The notes: generated by a model not told the origin, from the letters alone. Numbered from the stretch's first letter, positions 32,818-46,600 are shown. The stretch: 64,000 bases of DNA from Dactylorhiza incarnata (GCA_033032865.1 JAWHQI010000121.1:4402001-4466000), one strand, 5' to 3'. Numbers and translations are program-made.

Positions 32818-34470
32818 TGAAATATTATAGGTATGCTATCTAATTCACCTAGAGGGGGGGAGAATAGGTCTTTTGTGTTTTACTTAGAAGCTATAGATAG
32901 TTAAAATTATTCCTAGCAAGTAAGCAAGCAAACCTAGAAAACACACAAGTGTTTATAGTGGTTCCCCAAGACAATGTGTATATGGGTAGTCCACTTTCCC
33001 CCTTCACCCTTCTAATAGTGTGTTAGACAGGGCCAACTCCTCCAATCTCAGCTCCAAGAGCTTACAACACAGATCCCTCAGGATCTCTTAGGTTTTTCCC
33101 AAGCACGGCAACCCTACCTCAGAGGAATCCACCTCCTACAACTCAGGCAATAAAGCCCTACAAACTCAGGCTCAACAGCCCTACCTCAGAGGAATGCACC
33201 TCCTACAGCTCAGATCACCTCTAGGTCCTACAAACTTAGGCCAAATGGCCCTACAAACTCAGGCCTCACAACCCTACACACTCAGGCATGGAAGCCCTAC
33301 AAACGCAGGCAATAGCCCTACAAGCTCAGGCCTAACAGCCCTACACACTCAGGCAATAGCCCTATAGTAAAAGAGATTTTAGAACATACTACAGCAGACA
33401 CACTCTCCTGTAGATCCTGCACAGCTTGTGCTTTCTTGTAGCTAGAGATGAGGATGGTAGCTACTAACTGATCTTCCTCTTCAGTTGAAGGAAGGAAGAT
33501 CACCTTGCTCCTTCTTGTAGAGGAGCTAACTTTATCTCTCTGATTCTTCTTCCTTGTTCAGTGAGCAGGAAGAGAAAGAGAAGAACTGCGGTCGTCAATG
33601 GAATAGTAAATTTGTTCTCGACCAGCTGCTTTGAAAGGGCCCTAACTCTTTCTTTTATACATCTTTTATCTTCAACGGCTCTTAGTTGATCTCCCGAGAG
33701 GTATGGGAGAGATTGGTGGTAACCTGGAGCCTTTCTGCAACTTGCCCTAAAAGACGATCCCGTCATTCTGTCAATTTGCAGGGAAGCTTCTGCGTTCGAC
33801 GAACTTCCATCTTTGTTCGACGAACTTGATGCATTCTGCGTTCGACGAACTTGCTGCATTCTGCGTTCGACGAAATTCATTCTTCGTTTGATGAACACGC
33901 CAAGTCTCAGCGCTTGCTTCTTTCCCATCTCTGCGTTCGACGAACTATCTTCTGCGTTTGACGAACTCGTTGCATTCTGCGTTCAATGAAATTCATTCTT
34001 CGTTCGATGAACACGCCAAGTCTCATCACTTACTTCTTTCCTGTGTCTGCGTTCGACGAACTGTCTTCTGCGTTCGACGAACTGCCTTCATTCACTTCTA
34101 TCTGCAGCTCAGCTTTCCTAGAAGCCTACTCAACGGCCTTTCGACAAACTCCCTTCTACGTTCGACGAACTGTCTTCTGTGTTTGACGAACACGCTGATT
34201 TTCAGCGTTTGACAAACTTATCAGCTGAGAAATCTTCTTCTCAGTGGTTCCGCTGAGACTACTCCTCGTCTCAGCGGTTCAGCTGAGACAATTCTTCATC
34301 TTCTTAGGAGATGATTTCTCCTGACCTTAGGTCATGATTGACCCTTTCTCTTGAGTCACCTAAGCCTGTTTACCTTAAAAAAACATAGCTTTATCAAATA
34401 CAAAATGTATTTAGCATTGAGAGTGATGCCTCTTCAAATTAAATGAACATTGAGGGCAATATTCCCAACA
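32818..34470 (-). repeat. Copia-C 5' LTR
   Basis: Minus-strand ends TGTTGGGAATATTGCC (34470) and ...ATAATATTTCA (32818). TATA box GTATAAAAG (minus) near 33650-33658. U3 (33780-34225) has about 15 copies of GTTCGACGAAC and one- or two-base variants. The transcribed part (33060-33360) has repeats of CTACAAACTCAGGC / CCTACACACTCAGGC with about 20-30 bp spacing. Confidence 0.8.
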
Positions 34471-37400
34471 ACTACCACTACACAGATGTATATAAACAAT
34501 TGAAGCAGTAAATGAAGCATAGTAAGAGCAGGTAAAGCATAAGTAAGGGCAGTATATAAAGACAAGTAAAAGGAATGATTCCATTGATTTATAGGAATGC
34601 CCATACAAACCTATAAACCAAGGGGTCGTTTAGCAGGGCCTATCATATAAATAGTCCCATAACCAACTTATACGATATGGGTAGGGGTTGAAATGCAATG
34701 TTTATACTATTACATGCAAGGTATGCCGTTAGATGTTATGATCATACTAGTGCAACTCACACACTACGACTCTATGCGCACATACCTTTAGTTCTCCCTT
34801 TTTGGAGCTAGCAAAACTCCCAGGAGACTCCCGTAGTGGTAAATGGAAGCGGTGGGTTGGGCCTCACCCACCTCTAGGTTGATATTTGCACTACCTAACC
34901 TAGACCTAACGTACGCCTCAATGTTAAGAACACAACAACGGAGCTCCTGCGTACTCTTGCTGGTTAAACCACCAGACTTGTCTTGGTAAAGGGTTATCCA
35001 CACCTACCGAGCCCAAGTATCAACGTCGGTGCAATGACCATCAGTACTAAGGACCCACCACCTTATGCACATACATTCATGTAAGCAATCAACATATCTA
35101 AACCATTAGCTCCCCAGGCCAACCTGCCCGTCCAAGTATCATTTCTGAGCCACAAGCTCACCGGATAATCTGTCCGCTCTTACAACCACCGAGCCTACCT
35201 CTTGTAGTACTAAACCAGCTAACCTCCCGTAACCACGGGGTGGGGGTGAGTGTGTTATTAAGTTAATCTTGTACAACATCTTATTCCTACGGTTTATGGT
35301 TAATCTTGGACTTCCCGAGGTCAACCCTATGTGGGTCTCGCAACGGTACTAGGAACTGTGATGGGATGATAGTCCAAAGCTCCATTTCTCAAGACACTTA
35401 TTATTTTTGGTAACTACTCAATACACACCCTCTTACCATTTTACTTGGATTAAACCTAAGTGCTTTATGACATGCTAGGGGAAAGACGATCTTTCGTCAA
35501 CCCCGAGCACAGCCTTAACCTCAGCTCACCAAGCACTCTTATCACATAAACTCTTTTTGGTGACCTCAACCTCTTCATCCTGACCATGTACACCAACTAC
35601 ATACTATTTCCACTTAGCAGGACACTAAATACCTAAGTTTCATAGTTTTACTAAACGCAGACCAAATGAGCTATTTGAACCACATAAGTAGAGGTACCAC
35701 AAATAATCATCCCCATGACCCAAGACTAATAATGGAAGTCTATCATGATATTAAGAGACTAAATTCAGAGGGTCACATCCTTCCCTAATTATTTGGCATT
35801 ATTTATAATTTTTTCCCAAAAATAGCCATGTATGAGGGTGACCATGAAGTGCAAGATCTTCTTATAATATGGCCTCCACTAGGTTATGGCATGTCCATGA
35901 TAACAAAATAACAATAAATACTGAATATCCTAATTTTACAGTAAGAAATTGTTCTCTATTTTTAATCTTTAACATCTATCCAAACTTGAAGATTTATGAA
36001 GGAACCACCAAAAATACTTATACCAAAATTATGGGAAAATTACCAAACCTTGGTATTCATCAGAAAATTCTACTGACTAAATTGTAGAATTTATTGAAAT
36101 CATTTTCTTACTTAAATAAATACTTTAAGAAACCCCAATTAGGACATGTTAAGAAGTAGCCTACTAATAAAAGTCTCGAAAAATTATATACAAATTCACA
36201 GAGCTTCCTAGTGCCCTAATATATCCTATCACCCATTTGCAAAATTTATCAGAGAGTATTGGACCCTCAAATATTTTTTTTAAGCCTAAGACAAAATAAG
36301 TGTCTTGTGAATGAAGTACTAGTTAAATCATTTAATTAATTACAGAAAAATTACCAGAGGTCAATAATATGATTATAAAGGCACTACCAAGGTTTCATCA
36401 TCATCCAAGACCATTTGAGGATGTAAATATATCTTATAAGAAATTTCCCTAAAGGGGTTATGACCTAATTTAGGGGGAATAAATACTTCTAAAATTCTCT
36501 AAAAATTACCTAGGGCATTATTACACCCCATGAACATATCTACTTAATCCATTGGCCATCCTAGGACTTTTGACCACATGTCCTTCACAAGGTTCTATAT
36601 GCACCCCTAGGGATAAAGCTAGGGTCCTAGGGCATATCCACCTCCACACCACCCCAAATCACTCATGGAGGTGTTTTAGGTGATCCTAAACCAGTGGTCA
36701 AGGTGTCACCTCATGTTGATGAGATTTGATAACAATACCCCAAAATGAGCATTATACCCTATTTTGACCTAGTTTGACCTCACTTGGGTTGACAAATTAC
36801 CCAACCAAATCAGTCCCAGTTGGGCTGAGATTTTTACCAGGGTCATATCATAACCCTAAGAAGCACCCAATGAAATTTGGAGGGCATTGAAGGTCATTTG
36901 ACCCAATAATTAAATAGTATATGAATTATGAAATTATTACAAAAACCTTAGAAAAATATTCTCCAAAAATTCCCATCTTTGGGTATGATGTGTGTGTAGG
37001 TGTAAATAGCTTATGTTTTAAATATCAAGGCTATACCATTTACCAATAGAAAGATATTCAATAATTTGTGACTGTCCTACCCTTGGGACCAGTCCCACCA
37101 AAATGGCTCTACAGGGAGTTGTAGTGCCCGTATTGGGCTGAAACAAATTTTGAAATTAAGTAAACACCAAGAGCTACAACTTTTATGTTGGGCACTTTTT
37201 CATCAGAGGGGCTTAAGAAATTTTATTAATTAAAACAAAATACTGCTAAATGTGTGACAATAATACACATAACATAATATCATATATAATGATCTGTGCA
37301 CAGATCTTGGCGCACATTAGACGGCTCCTAGTCATCTTCTTCCTCCAGCCAAGGGCTGAGATGTTCCCATCCTGGGCCTCCTTCCTCCTCACTTTTCCGG

Positions 37401-38764
37401 CCACCTGAGCGCCGCTCCGGCTGACCAATGCCACCACCACCTTCGTGGAGGTGGTGGCCGGCGATTAGTGGTGGTTGGCCGGCCGGAGGTGGCCGGAGTG
37501 AGGGGTTTTTGCGAGGGAAAGAGGGCTCAAAATGAGCCCTATCGGAAGCGCGATCCAAGCCCAATTGAGCTTGAATCAAGCCCCAATTTAGTCGAGGATC
37601 TAGCACTAGGGGAGAGGAGGCAGATCAGACCTGTGTTGGGGCCTGGTGGCGCGTATTCCGGCAAGTCGCCATTGCTGGTGGTGGAGATTTTGGTGCCATG
37701 CGAATCTAGGCTTCTGGTGCTCGATTTCTTCGGTGAAGAGGGGGGGTTTCACTCCTCTCCGATCCCTGAGGGTGTTAAGGAGATCAATTGAGGCCATGGT
37801 GGAGGAGTTACTCGAATTGCCATTAATAGCCATGAAGGTGGATTTTGGTTACACTTGGGAGGTGAATCTGTGCATCAATGTGGCCGGGAGGAGGTTGGAA
37901 ACTCCTCTCCTCTCCCCAAGAGGAGATGAATGGTGCCATCAATGGGGGTAATTGGGGGTTTCTTCTCCTCCTCCATTAACTCCCCCTTCTCTCTCTCTCT
38001 TCCAAATTGGGCTCTCTCTCTCCTAGCAAATTTCCTTGAAATTGAATGGCGTATTCAGTAGCACTCAATCCCATTAGGTGGTGGACCACCTCAATTGGGT
38101 CTATCCCAAGTGAATTGGGTTCAATTTGGGCAAAACAGGTCATTTTGACCCAAATTTAGGATAATGTTGACTTTGGTCAAATTGACCAATTGGGTTGACC
38201 CCAATCGGTGGCTTAGGCTCCATTGGATTCCCTTAAGTGTTAGGAAGGTCTAGGTAGGTTCAATTTGGCAAGGTGAGGTTGAATTGCCCCTTTATAGGGG
38301 ACTTTTGACCAAATTAGGGATAGTGTTGACTTATGGTAAATTAGCCAAATTAGAGGTCCCATGATGGGGTTTTTGGTCAGTTAGGTTCCTAGTATCCCTA
38401 TAAGTGTAGGGGCAAGGTAAATTTGGCATGGTGTAGACCAATTGACCCTAATTGAGTTAGTTTGACAAATTTAGGGCTGAGGTTGACTTTAGTCAAATTG
38501 GCCTCTTTGGTTGACCCCCAATGAGTCCTTGGTGCTCTAAGGAGACCCCTAATGGGCTAGGGATGTTATGGTGGGGTCAAAGGTTCAATGTGGGGCCCTA
38601 AAGTCCAACCCTAGGCTTGGTATCTGAAGATTGCTATTTGCAGACCACCTGGGTTTTCTCCTTCTCATCTAAGTTCACATGGTCTTAAGCTCTTCCTATG
38701 GTTTTGTCATGACCTAGTCATGACAAAAAAAACTTAGGGGTCTAGTTGTTTGGGGGATGTTACA
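34471..38764 (-). repeat. Chromovirus E 3' LTR (5' edge missing)
   Basis: It aligns with 44207-47402 of the other LTR but contains an extra segment of about 1 kb (34874-35876) absent there. Its first ~560 bp (counterpart of 43648-44206) lie beyond the copia-C insertion. It ends ...GGGGGATGTTACA at 38764. No real ORF was seen; the frames around 37328-37950 are also open in the other LTR but carry no recognisable domain. Confidence 0.85.
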
Positions 38765-38860
38765 AATCCCAATACATAAAAGAAAAAATTTCTTCGTCGA
38801 AATTCAGGTTAAGCCTGTGGGGTTTCTACCATAAGTAAGCAAATGTAACATCCCAGAAAA

Positions 38861-39292
38861 TTAAATTATACCTGTCATAAAAAGATCCGGGTACTTTTTA
38901 TACATCAAGTCCAGTGGCTCCCAAGTATGCTCCTGTTGTCCATGATTCATCCATAGGACCTTGACGAGCGGGACCTTCTTACGCCGCAAGACTCGTAACT
39001 CCGTATCGTCTATCCGGACCGTCTCCAGGTGAACCGATCGATCAGTAGCTACGCGCCCTTCTGAAGAAGATATTTGCTGCTTCGGCCACAGTAGAGCCCT
39101 CCTAACTGAGGAGACGTGGAAGACGTCGTGCAATCCCGCTAACTCTGGCAGTAGCTCCAATCTGTAAGCTAAGGGACCGATCCGCTCTAGGATCCTGTAA
39201 GTCCCCATATATTTCGGACTGAGCTTCTTCCGCCCGCGAACCCGCGAAACTCCATGCATCGGACGTATCTTCAAGAAAACCCAATCTCCCAC
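38861..39292 (-). pseudogene. pol: Chromovirus E integrase C-terminus with chromodomain
   Basis: It reads MGDWVFLKIRPMHGVSRVRGRKKLSPKYMGTY.ILERIGPLAYRLELLPELAGLHDVFHVSSVRRAL, the GPY/F module with the LHDVFHVS motif, then the terminal segment VPLVKVLWMNHGQQEHTWEPLDLMYKKYPDLF. That segment is a chromodomain of the plant chromovirus type, thought to guide integration into heterochromatin. It is in phase with the upstream integrase across TAG 39293-39295. Confidence 0.85.
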
Positions 39293-40138
39293 CTAGAACT
39301 CTACCATACGATGTCGTGCATCGTAGTACTTGGCATGCGTGCTCTGGGCCTCCAACATCTTGTCTCGAATTAGTCGCACCTGAGCCTCAGTGTTCTCCAC
39401 GAACTCTGAGTCGAGTGCCTTGGGTTCCTCATCCTGAATCCAAGACAATGGAGTCCTGCACCTCCGTCCGTATAATGCCTCATAGGGTTCCCTGCCTATA
39501 ATAGCCTGGTGACTATTGTTGTATGAAAAGTTGACTAATGGCAACAGTCTCTCCCATGGCTCCTCGCGGTCTAGAATACATAGACGTAGAAGATCCTCTA
39601 GGGTCCAGTTGGTATGCTCCATTTGTCCATCTGTTTGGGGGTGGAAAGATGTACTAAATGTCAGCTGGGTGCCTAGGTAGGCGTGCACCACTCTCCACTT
39701 CCTTGACGTAAATCGTCCATCCCAATACGACGCGATCGTTCTAGGCACACCATGATACCGGACAAATTGTTCCACGAACCTCCGTACCAAAATATCGACC
39801 GGAGCGTCCTTCCTGACTGGAATGAATCTGGCCACCTTCGTCAATCTGTCGACAATCACCGAAATCGAGTCATTCCCCGCATGAGATTGGGGAAGACCGT
39901 GTATAAAATCCATCGCTATGTCGTCAAAATTCCTCTCCGGGACCGGGAGTGGCTGCAATAATCCGGCTGGGGTCCGGCACTCCTCCTTCACGAGTTGGCA
40001 AGACTCGCAGTGGGTCACAAAATAGATGATGTCCTTCTTCATACCCGGCCAGTACATGGTCCTCTTCAAATCCGCTGTCATCTTGGTGATACCCGGGTGC
40101 ACGGAATATCTACTACAATGAGACTCTGTCATAATATC
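39293..40138 (-). pseudogene. pol: Chromovirus E integrase core
   Basis: HHCC zinc domain (H..H near SHCSRYSVHPG and CESCQ). In the core the first Asp (AMDFIHGLP) and the Glu (QTDGQMEHTN) are kept. The central catalytic Asp, normally in a SDRD-type motif, reads SYWDGRF, so the residue at the usual position is Tyr. TAG stops bound it on both sides in the same frame (40139-40141 and 39293-39295). It would be catalytically dead even if read through. Confidence 0.8.
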
Positions 40139-42223
40139 CTACCGAATCCGGCTACAAGCCGGTATATACACTCGGCCTCTAAAACTTAGCAGGCCATCCC
40201 TCAATGAAAAGTCTCCGGCTGAGCCTGCCCCCAAGGCTCTGAATATCGGCTCTAGCTTGGCATCCTGCCTCTGCCCATCCCTAATGCGTTCCCGGATGTC
40301 ATATGAGGTACTCATCGCCGCCAGGTACTCCTCATACAGCTCAGGATCGTCCTCAGATACCATAGAGATCTGCATGTCCTCGAACATCCGTACCAACTCC
40401 ATGGCCATCAACTTGGTCTCTGCTCCTGACGTGGTAGCTCTCCTGCTCAGAGCGTATGCTACTACATTCTCCATACCTAGGTGGTAATGCATTGTGTACT
40501 GGTAGTCCGACAAGAACTCCACCCATCGCCTTTGCCGGATATTCTGCTCCTTCTGTGTATCTACGTACTTCAAATTCTTGTGATCTGAAAATATGTCGCA
40601 GTGGACACCATAGAGGTAGTTTCGCCAGATCTTTAGAGCGAATAGAATAGCTCCCATCTCCAAATCATGCACCGGGTAATTTCGCTCGTGGTTCTTCAAA
40701 TTGCGGGAAGCGTATGCTATCATGTGCCCGTTTTGCATCAGAACGACACCCATCCCCTGGTATGACGCATCCGTGTACACCTGAAATCCTTCCTTCCTTG
40801 ATGGAAGGGCAAGAATGGGGGCCGAAGTAAGCCGACCCTTCAGCTCTTGGAAGGCTGCCTCGCACTGCGACATCCATGTAAAAGTAGCATCCTTCTTTGT
40901 CAGGGATGTGAGCGGGAGGGCTATCTGGGAAAACCCTTGCACGAACTTCCGGTAATAGCCGACAAGTCCCAAGAAACTCCGCACATTGGTGGCCATCTTC
41001 AGCGGTGTCCACTCTCGTACTGCCTGGATCTTTGATGGATCCACTGCTAGTCCCGCTCCATTGATGACATGCCCTAGGAAGGCCTCCTCCTTCAGCCAAA
41101 ACTGGCACTTGCTAAATTTTGCATATAGACGGTGCTCCCGAAGTTTCTCCAATGTCTGTGCTAGGTATCGTGCATGCTCCTCCTCCGTCCTCGAGTAGAT
41201 GAGAATGTCGTCGATGAACACAATGATGAAGATGTCGAGGTAAGTCTCGGACACCTAGTTCATCAAACTCATAAATGTTGATGGTGCATTCGTGAGTCCG
41301 AACGACATCACAGTAAACTCATAATGTCGATATCGGCTGCTGATAGCCGTCTTTGGGATGTCTTCTTCTTGAATCCGTAGCTGATAATACCCAGACCTCA
41401 AATCCAGCTTCGAGAAGCAGTGGACTCCCTCTAGCTGGTCAAAGAGTTCATCTATCCTCGGCAAAGGGTACGTGTTCCGCACCGTTAGCCTATTTAGTGC
41501 TCTGTATTTGATGCACATTCGGAGCGACCCGTCCTTCTTCTTTACGAATAACACTGGAGCTCTCCAAGGTGAGGAACTTGTTCTAACAAACCCCGCTCCG
41601 ACTAGCTACTGCAGCTGGCTCCGAAACTCAACTAACTCCTTCGGGGCCATCCGATAAGGAGCTCTAAATACCGTCTTTGCCACCGGCACCAGCTGGATCT
41701 GGAAATTCTTCTTGTGGTGCGGTGGCAATCCGGGATGCTTCTGCTGAAATACGTCGGCAAAATCCTGTACGATCGGGATATTTGACACTGAGTCTTTGAC
41801 TTCAGTCTCCTCGAAGTGCACCTGATAAACCTCGTCTCCCTACAGGTGGGCCTTGATGGTATGAGTAGATGATAAGAAGAGATGAGAGGTGGGTGTAGTA
41901 CCTTTGATTACTACTTCACCGTCTTCATGCTTTAGAATGATCCTCCTTGCCGGGCAGTCAATCTTTGCATGGTTCCAGTATAGACAATTCATGCCCAGGA
42001 TCAGGTCATAGTCTTTCATCTTCAGCAAAGTCACCAGGGCCTCAAACATTCTTCCTCTAATCTCTACGTTCATGTTGCATTTTGCATCGGTTAAAACTTC
42101 CGATCCGTCCGGAAATCGTACCCTCCTGTAAATGCCCTGAAAGTGTTGGACTTGGTCCAATTCGTCTATGAATTCTATTGAGGCGAACGAGTGCGAGGCG
42201 CCCGTATCGAACAAGTTATACAC
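40139..42223 (-). pseudogene. pol: Chromovirus E protease, reverse transcriptase and RNase H
   Basis: One frame from 42223 to 40139. It holds protease (active site FDTGASHSFAS near 42210; NCLYWNHAKIDC), then RT ([34 protein letters not shown], catalytic FIDDILIYS near 41205-41230) and gypsy RNase H (YTDASYQGMGVVLMQ; SDHKNLKY). TAG stops lie at 41840-41842, 41606-41608 and 41255-41257. Each sits where a Gln would be unremarkable. CIKYRALN has Lys where Asp is usual (CIDYRALN). No frameshift was seen across the whole pol. Confidence 0.85.
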
Positions 42224-42499
42224 GGTTTTGCCGCAAACGCGTACTAAACCTGGGTGATAATGTTGTTTGGTTCAATGCGAAAGTAAACCTAAGATTTGCA
42301 AGGTACTAGTAATTATAAGAAACACATCAAAGTGCCTGTGATGACACTTGCCGGGTCCCGAAGCTATGCCATGTCCAAGGCGTACATCTGATCCCTATCC
42401 TGTCTCCTGTCTCTGCCCTTGAATCCAAGGCCTCGTCCACGTCCTCGACCCCCGAAATGCTGGGCCGGAGGGGCAGCTTGTAGTGCTGGTGTTGCATTC

Positions 42500-43349
42500 C
42501 TCTAGGGGCAGTTCCTCCGATTGTGCCCCGGCTGGTGGCAGTGGTAGCACTCTTGTGGGGGAGGTGGACCACCTTCTCCTATCCTCGGCACCTCCTGCAT
42601 CTGCAGAGGCTAAGGAGCCAACACTACATGCCCCTTCTGCTCCTACCTCTCCTCCTGGCGGGGTAGGTCCTCCGTCCTTCTTTCCCCAATGTAATGACCC
42701 TTCTGTTCGTCCCTCCTGCCACTCCTTCCTTGGTCCCCTGTCGGCCTCTTCCTGCCTCGAACAATGAGCTGGTCAGCTTCCAGCTTCTTGGCCATGCTGC
42801 CGTCGGAAACAAAGAGGATTGCCTGTCTCAGTTCATCACGGAGGCCCTTGTAGAATTTCTTTGCATAGGCTGCTCATCCAGCTGATAGGAGTCCGCAAAC
42901 CGGGCTAGGTGGGTGAACTCATGGTGATACTCCACTACTGTTCAACTGCCCTGCCTTAACTGCAGAAACCTGTCTTCTAGCTCATCCCTTGCTGACTGCG
43001 GTACATAGTGCTCCAGTAGCGCCGTCTTGAACTCATCCCATGAGATGTCAGCTGCCTCCAATCTGGCATAGGTGGTGTCCAGTAGTGACTTCCACCACCT
43101 TTTTGCATGAGATTCCAGGCAAGAAACCACCAAGGGGACTGCCATGTCCGTCGGGCACTGAATTCCTGCCATCATCTTGTACATGATGTCCACCCACTCC
43201 TCAGTCTGAACCACTATCTCTGTTCCATGGTATGATGGGGGAGAGAGACTTCGGAAGGAACTCATCCAGTTGGCCCTAGAGTTTGGCTGAGGGGCCAGTG
43301 CCTGCTGTGCTCTGAATGCCTCCAGAATGGCAGTCAGTGTCTGTCTCAT
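42500..43349 (-). pseudogene. gag: Chromovirus E gag
   Basis: Capsid domain (Retrotrans_gag): PSYHGTEIVVQTEEWVDIMYKMM...AKRWWKSLLDTTY...SWDEFKTALLEHYVPQSARDELEDRFLQLRQGS, then TGA at 42942-42944 followed by TVVEYHHEFTHLARF in phase. After frame changes the CCHC knuckle CYHCHQPGHNRRNC lies at 42508-42549, with TAG at 42502-42504. The N-terminus upstream of 43349 is broken by several stops. Confidence 0.8.
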
Positions 43350-43634
43350 ATCTGACTACTAGAATGGGGTAGGAGCCGGTGCTGGTGGAACGACGTTTGG
43401 AGTCGGAGGCACTCCATGCTGCTGGGTAGGGTTCGTCGTAGGATACAAAGAAAATTAACACTCGAAAGAAGTGGTGGGGGGGGGGGGTTGCCTAAAATTC
43501 AGTTAATAACGAACTTTCCATGTGATTCCCCATATGGGCACACCACTGCTTCCGCTGCTAGTTTGTCCTCAAACTAAGCTCATGCGGGGGGTGGCCCAGG
43601 GTTTGTGGACTTCTTTTCTTCGGATCGAGGTTTC

Positions 43635-43646
43635 CTCTGATACCAC
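43635..43646 (-). other. Chromovirus E primer binding site
   Basis: TGGTATCAGAGG on the minus strand, next to the LTR end GGTCTTACA. Confidence 0.85.
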
Positions 43647-43647
43647 T

Positions 43648-46600
43648 TGTAAGACCCCATTTTTTCTTGAAAACCCGGGTCTTAGGCATAGAATCGCCGC
43701 TTTGCGGTGACACCCTCGCTCGGGAAGGTCACCACTACAAAACGCCGATCCTGCCATCCATATCGATCACAAAGAAGCAAAGTATAAACAAACATTATAG
43801 AAGACAAGTCCACATCACATAAAAAGGTAAATCATCATAAATAGATGTCCACATGAAGTAACTGAAATAAAAGACAGAAATAACAAGGGCTCCTACCCGA
43901 TACATCAAATCCTCACTACAAAAGACACTCGCGGAAGCAAATCAACTAAAACTAATAAATCACTCACGGATCCCGACACTAGTGCTCCTATGCTAAACTG
44001 CCCCGCCTCCATCTACACCGGCCTCTGGTGCTGCTCCGTCTCCGCGGTCTCCTAAAATGATAAGGTCCACCGACCGTTAGTCAAAAGACTAAGAAAGTCC
44101 CCCACCCCTCCCCGGTGACTCCTAGGCACCGTGCGTGAAGGATGAAGCCGAGGACATCAAGGGGTAAAGAGAACAAATAGGTGACATGGCCTAGCTACAG
44201 GATTAACTACCTCTACACAGATGTATATAAACAATTGAAGCAGTAAAAGAAGCATAGTAACAGCAGGTAAAGCATAAGTAAGGGCAGTATATAAAGACAA
44301 GTAAAAGGAATGAAACCATTGATTTATAGAAATGCAATGTTTATGCTATGACATGCAAGGTATGTTGTTTGATGTTATGATCATACAAGTGCAACTCACA
44401 CACTATGACTTTATGTGCACAGACCTTTAGTTCCGCCTTTTTGGAGCTAGCAAAACTCCCATGATACTCCCGTAGTGGCAAACGGAAGCGCTGGGTTGGG
44501 CCTCACCCACCACTAGGTTATGGCATGTCCATGATAACAAAATAACAGTAAATACAGAATATCATAATTTTACACTAAGAAATTGTCCTCTATTTTTAAT
44601 ATTTAACATCTATCCAAACTTGAAGATTTATGAAGGAACCACCAAAAATACTTATACCAAAATTATGGGACAATTACTAGACCTTTGTATTCATTAGAAA
44701 AGTCTACTGACTAAATTGTAGAATTTATGGAAATCATTTTCTCACTTAAATAAATACTTTAAGAAAACCCTAATTAGGACATGTTGTAAAGTAGACTACT
44801 GATAAAAGTCTCCAAAAAATTTATACAAATTCACAGAGCTTCCTAGTTCCCTGCAATGTCCTATCACCAAATTGCAAAATTTATCAAAGAGTATTGGACC
44901 CTCAATTATTTTTCTTAAGCCTAAGACAAAATAAGTGCCTTGTGAATGAAGTACTAGTTAAATCATTTAATTAATTACACAAAAATTACCAAAGGTCTAT
45001 AATATGATTATAAAGGCACTACCAAGGTTTCATCATCATCCAAGACCATTTGAGCATGTAAATATCTCTTATAAGAAATTTCCCTAAAGTGGTTATGACC
45101 TAATTTAGGGGAAATAAATACTTCTAAAATTCTCTCAAAATTCCCTAGGGCATTATTACACCCCATGAACATATCTACTAAATCCCTTGGCCATCCTAGG
45201 ACTTTCGACCACATGTCCTTCACAAGGTTCTATATGCCCCTAGGGATAAAGCTAGGGTCATAAGGCATATCCACCTCCACACCACCCCCAAATCACTCAT
45301 GGAGGTGTTTTAGGTGATCCTAAACCAGTGGACAAGGTGTCACCTCAAGTTGATGATATTTGACCACAATACCCCAAAATGAGCATTATACCATATTTTG
45401 ACCTAGTTTGACCTAACTTGGGTTGACAAATTACCCAACCAAATCAGTCTCAGTTGGGCTGAGATTTTTACCAGTGTCATATAATAACCCTAAGAAGCAC
45501 CCATTAAAATTTGAAGGGCATTGGAAGTCATTTGACCCAATAATTAAATAGTATATGAATTATGAACTTATCACAAAAACCTTAGAAAAATATTCTCCTA
45601 AAATTCCCATCTTTGTGTATGATGTGTGTGTAGGTGTAAATAGCCTATGTTTTAGATATCAAGGCCATACCATTTACCAATAGAAATAAATTTAATAATT
45701 TGTGACTATCCTACCCTTGGGACCAGTCCCACCAAAATGGCTCTACATGGAGCTACAATGCCCCTATTGGGCTGAAACAAATTTTGAAATTAAGTACACA
45801 CCAAGAGCTACAACTTTGATGTTTGGCACTTTTTCATCAGAGGCGCTTAAGCATTTTTAATAATTAAAACAAAATACTGCTAAATGTGTGACTATAATAC
45901 ACATAACATAATATCATATATAATGATCTGTACATAGATCTTGGTGCACATCAGACGGCTCCTGGTCGTTTTCTACCTCCAGCCAAGGGCTGAGATGTTC
46001 CCGTCCTGGGCCTCCTTCCTCCTCACTTTCCCGGCCACCTGAGCACCGCCCCGGCCGACCAATGCCACCACCATCTTCGTGGAGGTGGTGGTCGACGATT
46101 AGTGGTGGTTGGCCGGTCGGAGGTGGCCGGAGTGAGGGGTTTTTGCGGGGGAAAGAGGGCTCAAAACGAGCCCTATCGATAGTGCGATCTGATCCCAATT
46201 GAGCTCGAATCAAGCCCCAATTCAGTCGAGGATCTAGCACTAGGGGAGAGGAGGCGGATCAGACCTGTGTGGGGTCCTGGTGGCGCGTATTCCGGCGAGT
46301 CTTCATTGTCGATGGTGGAGCTTTTGGTGCCATGCCAATCTAGGCTTCTGGTGCTCGATTTCTTCAGGGAATAGGAGGGTTTCACTCCTCCCGGATTCCT
46401 GAGGGTGTTAAGGAGATCAATTGAGGCTATGGGGGAGGAGTTACTCGAATTGCCATTAATGTCCATGAAGGAGGATTTCGGTTACACTTGGGGTGGGAAG
46501 TGAATCTGGGCATTATTGTGGCCTGGAGGAGGCTGGAAACTCCTCCTCTCCCCAAGAGGAGATGAATGGTGCCATCAATGGGGGTAATTGGGGGTTTCTT

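Larger units (their letters stand above)
31867..34470 (-). mobile_element. Copia-C: 5' LTR and gag of a third copia element, truncated
   Basis: LTR 32818-34470, a primer site and part of gag on the minus strand. The rest is cut at 31866/31867 by the chromovirus LTR. The right flank ACTAC begins the interrupted chromovirus E LTR (compare AACTACCTCTACACAG at 44207). Confidence 0.8.

Noticed and set aside
37246..37951. Possible host gene in the chromovirus LTR (open frames on both strands)
   Set aside because: The same sequence is present in the other LTR (45914-46590) with indels that shift the frame, so it is LTR sequence.
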